NCBI RefSeq assembly: GCF_033118175.1
Contig: NC_083710.1
Coordinates: forward strand, 44,671,501 to 44,735,500
Origin: Dama dama
Taxonomy: Eukaryota > Chordata > Mammalia > Artiodactyla > Cervidae
DNA length: 64,000 nucleotides
Direction: 5' to 3'
The position numbers and the translations under genes are program-made. The notes under the pieces were generated by a model. That model worked only from the letters and a program-made list of their open reading frames with translations. It did no database searches and had not been told where the DNA came from. This document shows positions 10,712 to 22,324 of the stretch, in pieces; the stretch's first letter is position 1, and every line of letters begins with the position of its first letter.

Positions 10712-12153
10712 TGATGCCATGAAAATGAGGCACTCAATATGTCAGCAAATTTGGAAAACTCAGCAGTGGCCACAGGACTGGAAAAGGTCAGTTTTCATTC
10801 CAATCCCAAAGAAAAGTAATGCCAAAGAATGTTCAAACTACCACACAGTTGCACTCATCTCACAAGCTAGTAAAGTAATGCTCAAAATTCTCTAAGCCAG
10901 GCTTCAGCAATACATGAAACATAAACTTCCAGATGTTCAAGCTGGTTTTAGAAAAGGCAGAGGGAAAAAAAAAAGAAAAGAAAAGAAAAGGCAGAGGAAC
11001 CAGAGATCAAATTGTCAACATCAGCTGGCCCATCAAAAAAACAAGAGAGTTTCAGAAAAACATTTATTTCTGCTTTATTGACTATGCTAAAGCCTTTAAC
11101 TGTGTGGATGACAATAAACTGGAAAATTCTGAAGGAGGTGGGAACATCAGACCACCTGACCTGCCTCTTGAGAAACCTGTATGCAGGTCGGGAAGCAACG
11201 TTTAGAACTGGACATGGAACAACAGACTGGTTCTAAATAGGAAAAGGAGTACGTCAAGGTGGTATATTGTCACCCTGCTTATTTAACTTATGTGCAGATT
11301 ACATCATGAGAAATGCTGGGCTGGAAGAAGCACAAGCTGGAATCAAGATTGCCAGGAGAAATATCAATAACCTCAGATATGCAGATGACACCACGTTTAT
11401 GGCAGAAAGTGAAGAAGAACTAAAGAGCCTCTTGATGAAAGTGAAAGAGGAGAGTGAAAAAGTTGGCTTAAAGCTCAACATTCAGAAAACTAAGATCATG
11501 ACATCCAGTCCCATCACTTCATGGGAAATAGATGGGGAAACAGTGGAAACAGTGGCTGACTTCATTTTGGGGGGCTCCAAAATCACTACAGATGGTGACT
11601 GCAGCCATGAAATTAAAAGACACTTGCGCCTTGGAAAGAAAGTTATGACAAACCTAGACAGCATATTAAAAAGCAGAGACATTTCTTTGCCCACAAAGGT
11701 CCATCTAGTCAAGGCTATGGTTTTCCCAGTGGTCATGTATGGATGTTAGAGTTGGACTATAAAGAAAGCTGAGTGCTGAAGAATTGATGCTTTTGAACTG
11801 TGGTGTTTGAGAAGACTCTTGAGAGTCCCTTGGACTGCAAAGAGATCCAACCCATCCATCCTAAAGGAGATCAGTCCTGGGTGTTCATTGGAAGGACTGA
11901 TGCTAAAGCTGAAACTCCAATACTTTGGCCACCTCATGCAAAGCATTGACTCATTGGAAAAGACCCTGATGCTGGGAGGGATTGGGGGCAGGAGGAGAAG
12001 GGGGCAACAGAGGATGAGATGGTTGGATGGCATCACGGACTGGATGGACATGGGTTTGGGTAGACTCCTGCAGTTGGTGATGGATAGGGAGGCCTGGCGT
12101 GCTGCAGTTCATGGGCTCTCAAAGAATCGGACACGACTGAGTGACTGAACTGA
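10712..12153 (+). mobile_element. BovB (RTE) retrotransposon nested in BovB
   Basis: A 5'-truncated BovB of about 1.44 kb with the 3' terminus 'cggacacgactgagtgac' and a tgaac-type tail. Its target is inside the minus-strand BovB: acacagtcaaaagg at 10,698-10,711 and acacagtcaaagg at 12,154-12,166 are the TSD. It is close to the modern BovB type at its 3' end, so it is younger than its host. BovB is the RTE element of snakes and ruminants thought to have reached ruminants by horizontal transfer, and its machinery is thought to move Bov-A/Bov-tA SINEs. Confidence 0.95.
11012..12148 (+). pseudogene. BovB reverse transcriptase remnant
   Basis: One reading frame carries the RT palm and C-terminal region of BovB and ends at the family's natural C-terminus (...RTRLSD, stop at about 12,148). 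The YADD catalytic box is intact at 11,378-11,389, and GKGVRQG lies just upstream of 11,267. The frame is broken by TAA at 11,234-11,236, TAG at 11,747-11,749 and TGA near 11,777. Upstream, an A-rich expansion at 10,970-10,990 puts the preceding RT segment (10,933-11,205) in another frame. The protein would copy element RNA at a nicked target, but this copy cannot encode it. Confidence 0.88.
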
Positions 12154-12402
12154 ACACAGTCAAAGGCTTTAGCATAGTCAATGAACCAGAAGTAGACATT
12201 TTTTTCTTTAATTCCCTTACTTTCCCTATGATTCAGTGGATGCTGGCAATTTGATCCCTGGTTCCTTTTCCTTTTCAAAACCTAGCTGTACATTGGAAGT
12301 TCTTGGTTTGCCTATTGATGAAGTCTAACTTGAAGGATTTTGAGCATAACCTAACTAGCATGTGAACTGAGCACAATTGTACAGCATTTTGTATTGTGTG
12401 GA

Positions 12403-12765
12403 GTAGACTAAGCCATTGCTGACATAAAGTCCTCATCCTGATTCTTCTATGTGTACTGTGTATAGAATTCTACTAAGACATCCTCCATCCTATGATCAAC
12501 ATCCTTGTCTAATTCGCTTTTGTTGAATGTGGAAAGAATCTATAAATATGATGAAATATTTCTTCCATGATTTTGCTATTTTATAACAAATGAGATTTTG
12601 CAGATAGTTTTCAAAATCAGTAGACTTTCATATAGGACAACTATTATAGGTGAGCTGGACCTAAGAGGCTCTTTCTTTAGAAAAATATTCAAAGATAGAA
12701 ATTTGCAGCATAAAAGGGATTTGATGTGTTGAATATTCTCCATTGCTGGCTGTGGCAAGTAATCT
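12403..12765. other. Unassigned sequence
   Basis: No gene or repeat is recognised between the BovB target duplication and the following MaLR-type LTR. Confidence 0.5.
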
Positions 12766-12769
12766 ATAT

Positions 12770-13030
12770 GGCATTTAGGACCTAAGAGTGACTTCTGGAT
12801 GATATCCAGCCAAGATATGGGGATTCCATTTCTATAGCTGCAAGGAACTGAATTTGGTCAACAACCTGAATGACCTTGGAAAAGTTTCCCAAGCTCCAGA
12901 TGACAACAGAGACTTCCAAAACCTTGATTTCATCCTGACATGGCCCTAAGCAAAGATTGCAACCACATAGAACCTTGATTTCTGCTGTATAGAGTAATAA
13001 GAGTGTGTTGATTTTTAATTTGCTGTTGTC
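12770..13030 (+). repeat. MLT-type MaLR LTR 3' part
   Basis: 'gctgcaaggaactgaatttggtcaac', 'gaccttggaaaag', 'accttgatttcatcc' and 'gaaccttgatttctgc' followed by 'gtgtgttg' follow the order of an MLT1-type LTR 3' half. It is heavily diverged and its left end is not visible. Confidence 0.5.
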
Positions 13031-13249
13031 TTTTTTTTTCCTTTATTGCACAGGTAAATTAAGTATAATTTTTAAAATTTAATAGGCTTTTTTATATTTT
13101 ATAAAAGTTTTAAGCTGACAAGAGCATTGTGCAGAAAGTTCAGGGAATTCTTTCTCTGCAGAGTTTCTCCTATTAATGTATCATATTATTGTGGCACATT
13201 TATTATAACTAATGAAACAACAATGATACAATATTATTAACTAAAGCAG

Positions 13250-13438
13250 TGTTAAAGAATCTGCCTGTCAAGCAGGAGATGTGGGTTTGATCTCTGGGTC
13301 AGGAAGATCCCCTGGAGAAGGAAATGACAATCCACTCCATTATTCTTGCCTGGGAAATCCTGTGGACAGAGGAGCCTGGCAAGTTACAGTCCATGGAGTT
13401 GCCAAGACTCAGACACAACTTGGCAACTAGACACCACC
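13250..13438 (+). repeat. Bov-tA SINE
   Basis: A forward copy missing the first bases of the head. It has 'gttaaagaatctgcctgtc', 'gggtttgatctctggg', 'ggaagatcccctggagaagg' and the BovB-like 3' end 'gactcagacacaac'. Confidence 0.93.
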
Positions 13439-13439
13439 A

Positions 13440-15722
13440 CACTGTAGTTTACTTAGGGCTTATTCTTTATGTTGAATGTTTCCATATGTTTTTACAAATG
13501 CATAATATCATGTATCCATCATTAGAGTACTATACAGAGTAAATTTACTGCTCTAAAATTTCTGTCTTCTGTTTATGCCTCCCTCTCTTAAATCTCTAGC
13601 ATCCAGTGATCTATTTTACTGTCTGTATAGTTTGTCTCTTCCAGAAAGTAATTTAGTTGGAATCATACAGCATAAAATCATCTCAGACGGACTTATTTCA
13701 ATTAACAATACTAATTTGTTTCATCTACATTATTTGGGATTTGATAGTTAATTTCCTTTTATCATTGAATAATATTCCTTTTCTATGGGTTTACCAAAGT
13801 TTATCTGTTTGACTATTGGAGAACATCTTGGCTGCTTCCAATTTGGGGCAGGTGTGAGTAATATTGCTATAAAGATTTGTGTGGAGGTTTCTTATGTAGA
13901 TGTAAGTTTTGAATCCATTTTGACAGATATGTAGGAATATGATTGTTGGATCAAATTCTAAGACAATATTTAACTTTGTGAGAAACTGTCAAACTGTTCT
14001 GAGGTGGTTGTACCATTTTGCATTTCCATCAACAATGAATGAGTGCTCTTATTGCTTCATATCTTGGCCAAAATTCGATGATGTCTGTATTACAGATTTT
14101 AGTCAATATGATAGGTATGTAGTGGTAACTTATTTTCATCTTCAGTTCCCTAATGACATATGATGTTGAACATCTTTTTATTTGCTTATGTGACATCTGT
14201 ATTTCTTCTTTGGTGAGATATCTGTAGAGATCTTCACTCTTTTTTGTCTTTTTTATTGTTGAGTTTAAAAAGTGTTTTGTATATTTGAAAAGAAGTCCTT
14301 TAACAGATATAGGTTTTGGATATAATTTTCTCCTAGGCTATGACATGTCTACTCGTGATAAGAGTAACTTCCACAGAAAGGACTATTTAATTTTAATGAA
14401 GTTCAATTTATTTTTTCATGGGCTGTGATTTTAGTGTAGTATTTAAAAAGTTATCACATTTGAGGTCATCTACATTTTTCCCATTTTTATCTTCCAAACA
14501 TTTTATAGTTTTGTATTTTACTGCTATATCTATGCTCCATTTTCAGTTAATTTTTATGAAAGTTTTAAGGTCTAGGGAGCTGTGTCTAGAATTATTTTCT
14601 TGCATGTCCATTTTTTCTAGGAGCAATTATTTAAGGGAACATCTTTTCTTCATTGAATTACTTGTCCTTTTTGTTTGTCAAAGATCAATTGACTGTGTTT
14701 GTTTTTGTCTATTTCTTGTTTCTACTCTGTTCTATTCATGTTTTTGTTATTCTTTCCCTAATATGACAATTTCATAATTTCCATTAACTTATAACAAATA
14801 TTTGGAGTCAGGTGGTGTCAGTCTTCTGACTGTTTTTCCTCTATGGATATTGTTTTAAGCATTCAAATTTATGGTTATGACTTACTCATCATTGGAATAG
14901 GTTAGAAATGAGTACACATTGTTATCCTTACAACAATGTTGGGTGTATGTGTTGTTGCAGTACAGTCTATCATATATACACCTCTTAACATTATCTAGAA
15001 AAGTTTGGTAATTTGGAATCTTTTTTTTTTTTCCATAAATGCCTTGTAGAAATCTCTGCTTAAAGCCTTCTAGCCTTAAGAGATGTTTGTGTAAAAGTTG
15101 ATTACTGATTTGAGTTTTCTGAAGTTTATAGGCATATTCATTTACATGTATTCGTAAGTCAGTAATACAAATTTTGGTTTTAGTATTTGTCCACTTAATT
15201 TTGACATTCAAATATTTGGCATAAAATTTCATTTAATATTTAATAACTGATTTTTGTGTCTTTACCATCTGTTGTGATATCCTTTTCTTGTTGCTAATAT
15301 TTTTATATTCACTGTCATTTTCATGATTTTGTAAAATAATTTTAGTATTATCACAGCTTTACAAAGACATTTTTGAGCAAAATGCTGTTAATTAGAATTT
15401 GGCCTTTCTGCATAGTCTAATAACTGTTCAATTTTTGTAAATACTTTATGTGTGCATGAAAGAAATAACTATGTTATCATAATTGGATGTATTTTTTCAT
15501 ATATGTATGTTAGGTCAATCTGTAATTTGCACTATGCAATTCTGTTATACTCATAATTTTGTCTTCTATCAATGACCAAAAAAATGAATTAAAATTTCCC
15601 AATATGATTGGGAATTTGTCTCTTACTCTTTATAGTTTCTCTTTCTTGCTACTTGTTTACCTCCCTCTCTCTATTTCTTTCTCATTTTTTGTCTCTTTCT
15701 CTGTGTATGTATCTATATCTCT
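13440..15722 (-). mobile_element. Old L1 (L1M) ORF2 fragment, minus strand
   Basis: A long, decayed eutherian L1 in reverse orientation. Recognisable antisense ORF2 blocks appear in L1 order: 'tggctgcttccaatttgggg', 'aaactgtcaaactgttctgagg', 'ccctaatgacatatgatgttg', 'ggtcatctacatttttcc', 'tttgtcaaagatcaattgac', and toward the 5' side 'gtaaatactttatgtgtgc' and 'aaatttcccaatatgattg'. No open frame of domain size survives. It is part of the pre-ruminant repeat layer. Confidence 0.8.
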
Positions 15723-15726
15723 GTGT

Positions 15727-15936
15727 GGGTGTGCTCAGTTGCTCAGTCATGTCTGACTCTTTGTAACTGTAGCCTGCCAGGCTCCTCTGTCCATGAAATT
15801 TTTCAAGCAAGAATACTAGAGCGGGTTGCCATTTCCTACTCCAGGGGACCTTTCCAACCTAGGGATTGAACTCGCATCTGGTGCACCTTCTGCATTAGCA
15901 GGTTGATTCCTTACCATTGCACCACCTGGGAAGCTA
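15727..15936 (-). repeat. Bov-tA SINE
   Basis: A reverse copy from 'gtgctcagttgctcagtcatg' to 'caccacctgggaagc'. It has an internal deletion that removed most of the 'gaccccatgg' segment after 'ctctttgtaa'. Confidence 0.93.
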
Positions 15937-16026
15937 TATCTATAGTGAGATAGATATAGATTGTCATTATACTTCTCATTATATATATATATGCAAGCAT
16001 ATATATCTATTTATATGCAAGCATTG

Positions 16027-16246
16027 TGCTTGCATGTATGCTAAGTCAGTTAAGCTGTGTCTGACTCTTTGTGACTCTATGGATTATAGCCTACCAGGCT
16101 CCCCTGTCCATGGGAGTCTCCAGGCAATAGTACTGGAGTGGGTTGCCATGCCCTCCTCCAGGGGATCTTCCTGAAGTAGAAATCAAACCTGCATCTCTTA
16201 CATCTCCTGCATTAACAGGCAAGTTATTTGCCACTAGCACCACCTC
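16027..16246 (-). repeat. Bov-tA SINE
   Basis: A second reverse copy about 90 bases from the previous one, with 'ctgtgtctgactctttgtgac', 'gggttgccatgccctcctcc' and 'catctcctgcattaacaggc'. Copies with the 'ccctcctcc' motif represent a different Bov-tA subtype. AT microsatellite sequence separates the two SINEs. Confidence 0.93.
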
Positions 16247-16960
16247 ATATATTATGGCTGAATAATATTCTATTTTATGTGTATAGATACATATACATAC
16301 ATATGCACATACAGATCACAGCTTCTTTACCCATTCATCCACCAATGAACACTTAAGTTGTTTCCAAATCTTGGTTATTGCTAATAATGTCTCTATGAAC
16401 ATGACAGTGCAGATACCTTTTTGAAGGGTATTTTTGTTTCCTTTGGGTATATTCCCAGAAGTAAAATTGCTAGGTCATATAGGAGTTCTATTTTTAATTT
16501 TTTGAGGATCATCCATACTGCTTTCCATAGTAACTGCACAAATTTACAGTCCTACCAGCAGTACATAGCATTTCCCATTCTCCACATCTCTTGTCTTTTT
16601 AATGATGGTCTTCCTAACAAGATTGAGATGATGTCTCATTGTGGTCTTAATTTGCATTTTCCTAATCACTAGTGATGTTGAATATCTTTTCATGTATCCA
16701 TTGGCATTTTATATAGTTTCTTTGGAAAAATGCCTCTTCAGACTTGTTGCCCATTTTTAAGTGGGTTATTTGTTTTTGGTTTTGGTTTTAATTTTTTGCT
16801 ATTGATTTGTAAAAAGTTTTGGATGTTCACCTCTTATCAGATATATTACTTACAAATATATGACTTTTCCATTCTGTATATTGTCTTTTCACTCTGTTTG
16901 TGGTTACTTTTACTGTGCAGAAACTTTTAGTTTGATGTAGTCTTACGATATATCATTTTT
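16247..16960 (-). mobile_element. L1 3'/ORF2 fragment, minus strand
   Basis: Antisense L1 ORF2 C-terminal sequence: 'ctgaataatattctatttta', 'acccattcatccaccaatgaac', 'tttgggtatattcccagaag', 'gttgaatatcttttcatg' and 'cactctgtttgtggtt'. A decayed copy that lies next to the SINE pair. Confidence 0.8.
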
Positions 16961-18472
16961 GAAGTATTATTTATGAGATATCTTTGAGGGCTGGGATAAA
17001 GATAATGTCTTCAAGAAAGTATTTGGGTATGCTTCTTGTAGACTCAAATCAATACATATTTAGTTTATAATTTATAACTTGAAGTTCATGGGACCCTGGT
17101 GATGCAAGCTTGGGCGGTAAATCAGTGTGCATGCCAAAAGTATCTGCTACTTCTTAAAAACAGTTTTCTTCTTCCTGCCATATATAAAAACTAAGAATAC
17201 AAGTGTCAAAGTATTTACTACTAGTCCAGTTGTCTCAAGAGCACATATCCCTTGAGGATCCAGACTAAATATGGGGAAAATCTCTTTTAAGCTACTCAGT
17301 TTGGTAGTATATGAACTATGATTTCTAAACTCCTCACTCTACAAGACCATCAAAATTACAGTAAATTTATTTTTAATATTGGGAAGTTCTCTCAGGAAAA
17401 ATGTGGTTTTCTGTCTTTCCTTCCTCTCTGTAACCTAGCTTTCTCTTAATTGTAATCTTTTATAAAGCTCCTATGATTTTAAGAAAACTTTTAAATTGCC
17501 CATCTACATTTCTATTTGTTTTCAGTAGGAGATTTGGTTTCAATATTCTAGTACATTCTATCCCTGCAAATTAAACCTTAAATAAAAATCTTGTTCACAT
17601 TCACCTGGAGCAAAAGCTGAAGTGAGGCAAATATGCAAACTAATTCCTGGGCAGTGGCTGATTATCCAGCCAAAAGATAAGTAACCTGTCTGTAAGTAGA
17701 TGACGAATGTCAAAGATGTTTTGGAAAAAAATTAAACCAAATAGACCTCTTTAATTACCTCAGCATTAAAACTAGTTGACTGAGCATGTGTATCAAGAGA
17801 TTCAAATGACATATACGTTCTTAAGAGTCTGCTAGAGAACGTGACCATTCTTAGATTAATGAGCTTGTGAACAGAATGTGAATTGTGATAAGAATTTTGA
17901 CTACTAATGGGCTACTTTTATGACATGTATCTTTAACTCTGCTTCAAAAAGTTTGCACAATTTCAATTTTCTTGAAACAATTCCCTCAAATATGAACCCC
18001 CAATATATTACAGTGGTCAATGATTTGTCTTACACTTAATAAGTAATTATTTTGTAATTTTAGTTAGTTCGATTTCTTTTGCACTGTTAAGATCTGGACA
18101 TCCACTGAAGATCATTATGATGTATAGCATTGTACCTAAAAAGTAATTCATATCACAGTAGAAAGCTAGTTCCTGTGAATTATATGTTTTCTAACATTTA
18201 CCTTGACAGTGGAGGCCATTTTATTTTACTATAAAATGTTAGTATGGCTTTGAAAATCAAGCCACAGCATAAACAATGTGACAACACATTGATATTTTTG
18301 AGGCTTTCCAGCAGAACATAGAATATGCTATAATAGATTTGTAACTTACATATGATTGTGTTCCTCTTAAGTCAAGAGTACATGTTGCTGGGTACCAAGA
18401 CGTAAGGATAGATGAAGGGTCTATTATTATTATTATTCCTAAATATATTCCCTAAATATTAACTTTCCTATA
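16961..18472. other. Unassigned sequence
   Basis: No gene or clearly identifiable repeat. A segment at about 17,590-17,790 ('cctgggcagtggctgatta', then 'atagacctcttt') faintly resembles the RNase H part of a retroviral pol, too weakly to call. A short (ATT)n run lies at 18,421-18,437. Confidence 0.4.
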
Positions 18473-18534
18473 ATTCATGGGGTCGCAAAGAGTCGGACAC
18501 GACTGAGCGACTGAACTGAGCTGAACTGAACTGA
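18473..18534 (+). repeat. BovB 3'-tail fragment (62 bp)
   Basis: Only the last ~60 bases of BovB are present: 'attcatggggtcgcaaagag', 'tcggacacgactgagcgac' and the (tgaac)n tail. It looks almost identical to the modern consensus tail, so it is probably a very recent, extremely 5'-truncated insertion. Confidence 0.88.
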
Positions 18535-18714
18535 TCAGTATACAAAGGGGTATGTTGGCATAAATACTTTCAGGAATACTTTCACCAGAGATAGCTTTTG
18601 AGACAGCAACTTTGCCATTCTCAAGTCTACAGGGCCCCAGGTTAGCTGGGCACAGCTGAGGTGATTGCAGCTGTTTGTTCAGATTTACACATGGAAGTAG
18701 AAATGCTACCTGCA

Positions 18715-18882
18715 GTTAGCACTGTGAAGCCCGCCAGGCTTCTCTCCCTATGGGGTTTCCCAGGCAAGCATACTGGAGAGGGTTGCCATTTTCTTCTCCA
18801 GGGGATCTTCCTGACCCAGGGATTGAACCCACGTCTCCTGCATTGCAGGTGTAATCTTTACTGCTGAGCCACCAGGGAAGCC
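18715..18882 (-). repeat. Bov-tA SINE, truncated
   Basis: A reverse copy lacking most of the BovB-like tail. It is recognisable from 'gaagcccgccaggcttctc' to 'gagccaccagggaagcc'. The preceding 60 bases are not SINE-like. Confidence 0.88.
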
Positions 18883-19109
18883 TGGTAGTACTGACAGAGA
18901 ATTAAACATAATATCTTCAGAATGGCAGCACTGGAGTAGTTGACCATCTTTCCTGGTGGTTCATGTTCTGGCAAACAATGCAGAATTCACATGACCTTTC
19001 TGACTTTGAAGTAATTTATGCAGTTTTATGTGGGTCAGACAGTGGAGAACTCATTTATGTTTATGAGTGTCTCCGAGAATTGGGGACCAAATTTAAAACT
19101 ACCATAATG
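18883..19109. other. Unassigned sequence left of the provirus
   Basis: If the following segment is an LTR end, the body of the 5' LTR should lie here, but I see no convincing LTR match. It is either deleted or decayed beyond recognition. Confidence 0.4.
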
Positions 19110-19540
19110 GAAATTATTTTTTATATATGAATTATAGTGATTCTGTTTCTCTAAAAAAAATCTTGTTACAGATTTTAGTACTGAAGATGGTTCAAAGTAC
19201 AGAATTTTTAAGATGATTTTTCTGAATTGGTTTTGAGGTATGTGGAATTGCCTCTCTATCCTGATTAAAAATGTCAGTGACTAATTCTAGTAGTAAAGAG
19301 AACACTAACAGCCTATGGCATGAACTGGTCAGAGATATGCAAAATGTTTATGTTACATAACACTAATCTGTCACTTATAAGAAACAAGGAGATGAGTGAC
19401 TGTGTGTGCCCAGAGGGAAATCCCTATCTCCTATGGCTTCAATACTGTAATTGTTGAAAATCAAACACAGAGTCTCATCCTGCAACTTGGTAAAATACAA
19501 TGCAAATTGAGCTCCAAGCTTGGCAGGGTGTTTACTTTTA
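19110..19540 (+). mobile_element. ERV-L provirus: 5' LTR end, leader and gag start
   Basis: 'gtgattctgtttctct' followed by 'cttgttacagatttt' matches the 3' end of an MLT2-type LTR and its junction with the internal region, in the same orientation as the pol genes to the right. Downstream sequence ('tagtaaagagaacactaacag', 'catgaactggtcagagatatgc') resembles ERV-L leader/gag. The block ends at 19,540 where an L1 has inserted; the L1 target duplication is at 19,524-19,540. The ERV-L internal region resumes at 27,801. This is an old class III endogenous retrovirus copy without coding capacity. Confidence 0.6.
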
Positions 19541-19990
19541 TTTATTTATTTTTCAATTTATCTTTAATTTAGGCAAAATTGTTTCACAAAGTTATATTGG
19601 TTTTTGCCATACAAAATGCAAATTATCCATAATTATTCATATATCATTTCCCTCTTGAGCCTCCTTCCTCTTCCCAATCACCCCTGTAGGTAATCAGTGA
19701 GAAGGCCAGGCTGGGCTCCCTGTGTTTTACAACTTCTCACAAGCTGTCTCTTTCACACATGGTCGTGTATACTTGCTGATGCCACTTTCTCCATTCTTCC
19801 CACTCTCTCCTCCCTGTGCACTGTGTCCACAAGTGCACTCTCTGTATGTGAGCTCTCCATTCCTTCCTGAAAATAGGTCCATCAATACCATTTTTCTAGA
19901 TTTCATTTGTATGTGTTAATATACATTATTTATTTTTCTCTTTCTGATTTCCTTCACTCTGTATCTCTGGTTTCATCCACCTCACTAGAA
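19541..19990 (-). other. L1 3'UTR
   Basis: Antisense of the L1 3'UTR: 'agctgtctctttcacacatgg', 'ggtccatcaataccatttttctaga' and the T-rich start corresponding to the element's A-rich tail. The boundary with ORF2 near 19,990 is approximate. Confidence 0.65.
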
Positions 19991-22324
19991 TTGACTCAAA
20001 TCCACTCCTTTTTATAGATGAGTAATATTCTATTGTATATGTGTACCATATCTTTATCCATTCAGCTGTCAATAGACCTATGTCCTAGTTATTGTAAGTA
20101 GTGTTGCTATGAACATTGGGGTACATGTGTCTTTTTCAATTATGGCTTTCTCAGGGTATATACCCAGTAGTGGGGTTGCTGGGTCCTATTGTAGATTTAT
20201 TCCTAGTTTTTCAAGGAATCTCCATACTGTTCTCTATAGTGGCTGTATCAACTTACATTCCCACCAACAGTGCAAAAGGATTTCCTTTTCTCACATCTTC
20301 TCCAGCATTTATTGTTTCAGATTTTTTGATGATGTCCATTCTCTCTGTTGTGAGGTGATATCTCATTGTAGTTTTGATTTTCATTTCCCTAATAATGAGT
20401 GAGTTTGAGCATCTTTTTATGTGTTTATTGACAACCTGTATGTCTTCTTTGGAGAAAAGTCTCTATAAATCTTCTGCCCACTTTTTTTTTTTTTTTAATT
20501 GGGCTGTTTGTTTTTCTGATACTGAGTTGTATGCAGTGTTTACACATTTTGGATACTTTGTCAGTTTTTTAGTTTGCAATTATTTTCTCCCATTCTGAGT
20601 GTTGTCTTTTAACCTTGTTTATTGTTTCCTTTGCTATGCAAAAGCTTGTAAGTTTATCTAGTTCCATTTGTTTATTTTTGTTTTTATTTGCATTACTCTA
20701 GGAGGTGGGTCAAAGAGGATTTTACTATGATTGATGTCAAAGCATGTACTGTCTATATTTTCCTCTAAGAGCTTTATAGTTTCTGACCTTACATTTAAGT
20801 TCTTAATCCATTTTGAGTTTGTTTTTGTGTGTGGTATTAGGAAATGCTCTAGTTTCATTCTTTTACATGTAGCAGTCCCAGTTTTCCCAGCACCATTTCT
20901 TGAAGAGGCTGTCTTTTACCCATTGTATATTCTTATCTCTTTTGTCAAAGACAAAAAATGCCATAGGTACATGAGTTTATCTCTGGGCTTTCTATCTTGT
21001 TCCACTGGTCTATATTTTGGGTTTTTTTTTTTTTTTTTCTTTTTTGGTCAGTACCATAACATCCTGATTATTATAGCTTTGTAATATAGTCTGAAGTCAA
21101 GAATGTTGATTCCCTCAGCTCTATATGTCTTTGTCAAGATCTCTTTGGCTATTCCAGATCTTTTGTGTTTCCACACAAATTGTGATTTTTTTTTTTTTTC
21201 CTAGTTCAGTGAAAACTATCATTGGTAGTTTGATAGGGATTGCATTCAGTCTGTATATTGCTTTGGGTAGTGTGGTCATTCTCATATATTGATTCTTCCA
21301 ATCCAAGAATGTGGTATACCTCTACATCTGTTTCTATTCTCTGTGTTTTCCTTTATCAGCATCTTATAGTTTTTTGAATACAGGTTTTTTGTCTCTTTAG
21401 GTAGGTTTATTATTAGATATTTTATTCTTTTTTTTTTTTTGCAATTGTGAATGCAATTGTTTCCTTAATTTCTCTTTATGATTTATCCTTGTTAGTGTAT
21501 AGAATACAAGGGATTTCTGTGTATTAATTTTGTATCCCGTGACTTTACATTATTCATTGATTAGCTCTAGTAAATTTCTGGTGGCATCTTTAGGATTTTC
21601 TATGTATGGTATCATGTCATCTTCAAACAATGAGTTTTCTTTCATTTTTTTCCCAATCTGGATTTTTTTTTAAATTTCTTTTTCTTCTGCAATTGCTTCA
21701 ACTATGAGGTTCAAAAGTTTGTTGAATAATAGTGGTGGATGTGGGCACCCTTGTCTTGTTCCTGATCTTGGAGGAATTGCTTTCAGGTTTTTAACATTGA
21801 GAATAATGTTTGCTGTGGGTTTAATGTATATGGTCTTTCTTATGTTGAGATAGGCTCCTTCTAAGCCTCCTTTCTGGAGAGATTTTTATCATAAACCAGT
21901 GTTGAATTTTGTTGAAAGTTATCTCTGCATCTATTGAGATGATCATTTTTTTTTAATCTTTTGATTTCTTAATATGGTGTACCACATTGATTTGCATTTA
22001 CTGAAGAATCTTTGGATCCCTGGGATAATTCCCACTTTGAATTATCATGATAATTCATTATCATAATAATAATGATAATTCAATATCATTATCATGATAA
22101 TGATCATTATAACATGCTGTTTGTTTCACTAGAATTTTGCTGAAGAGTTTTGCATCTATATTCATCAGGGCTATTGGTCTGTAATTTTTCTTTGGTGGTA
22201 TGTTTGTCTGGTTTTAGTATCAGGGTGATGGTGGCCTCCTAGAGAGATTTCCTTCCTCTGCAATTTTCTGGAGGATTTTGAACAGGATAGGTGTCAACTT
22301 TTCTCTAAACTTTTGGTAAAAGTT

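Larger units (their letters stand above)
9663..12394 (-). mobile_element. BovB (RTE) retrotransposon, split host copy
   Basis: A 5'-truncated BovB LINE in reverse orientation. Its 3' end is at 9,663 ('attgttgcttttcagtcac') and it runs through the RT region to 10,697, then resumes at about 12,165 ('ggctttagcatagtcaatg') and stops at 12,394. An 8 bp TSD, tgtgtgga, flanks it (9,655-9,662 and 12,395-12,402). The gap is filled by a plus-strand BovB. Its RT catalytic box reads HADD instead of YADD (10,415-10,426), with stops and shifts elsewhere. It is an older copy than the one it contains. Confidence 0.92.

Noticed and set aside
14418..15232. Two frames of about 116-119 codons on opposite strands
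   Set aside because: Both lie in decayed L1M sequence and do not read the L1 protein continuously.
15727..16246. Closely spaced repeats as a possible CRISPR-like array
   Set aside because: The two units are full Bov-tA SINEs of about 210 bases separated by AT repeats; there are no short regular repeats or spacers and the organism is a mammal.
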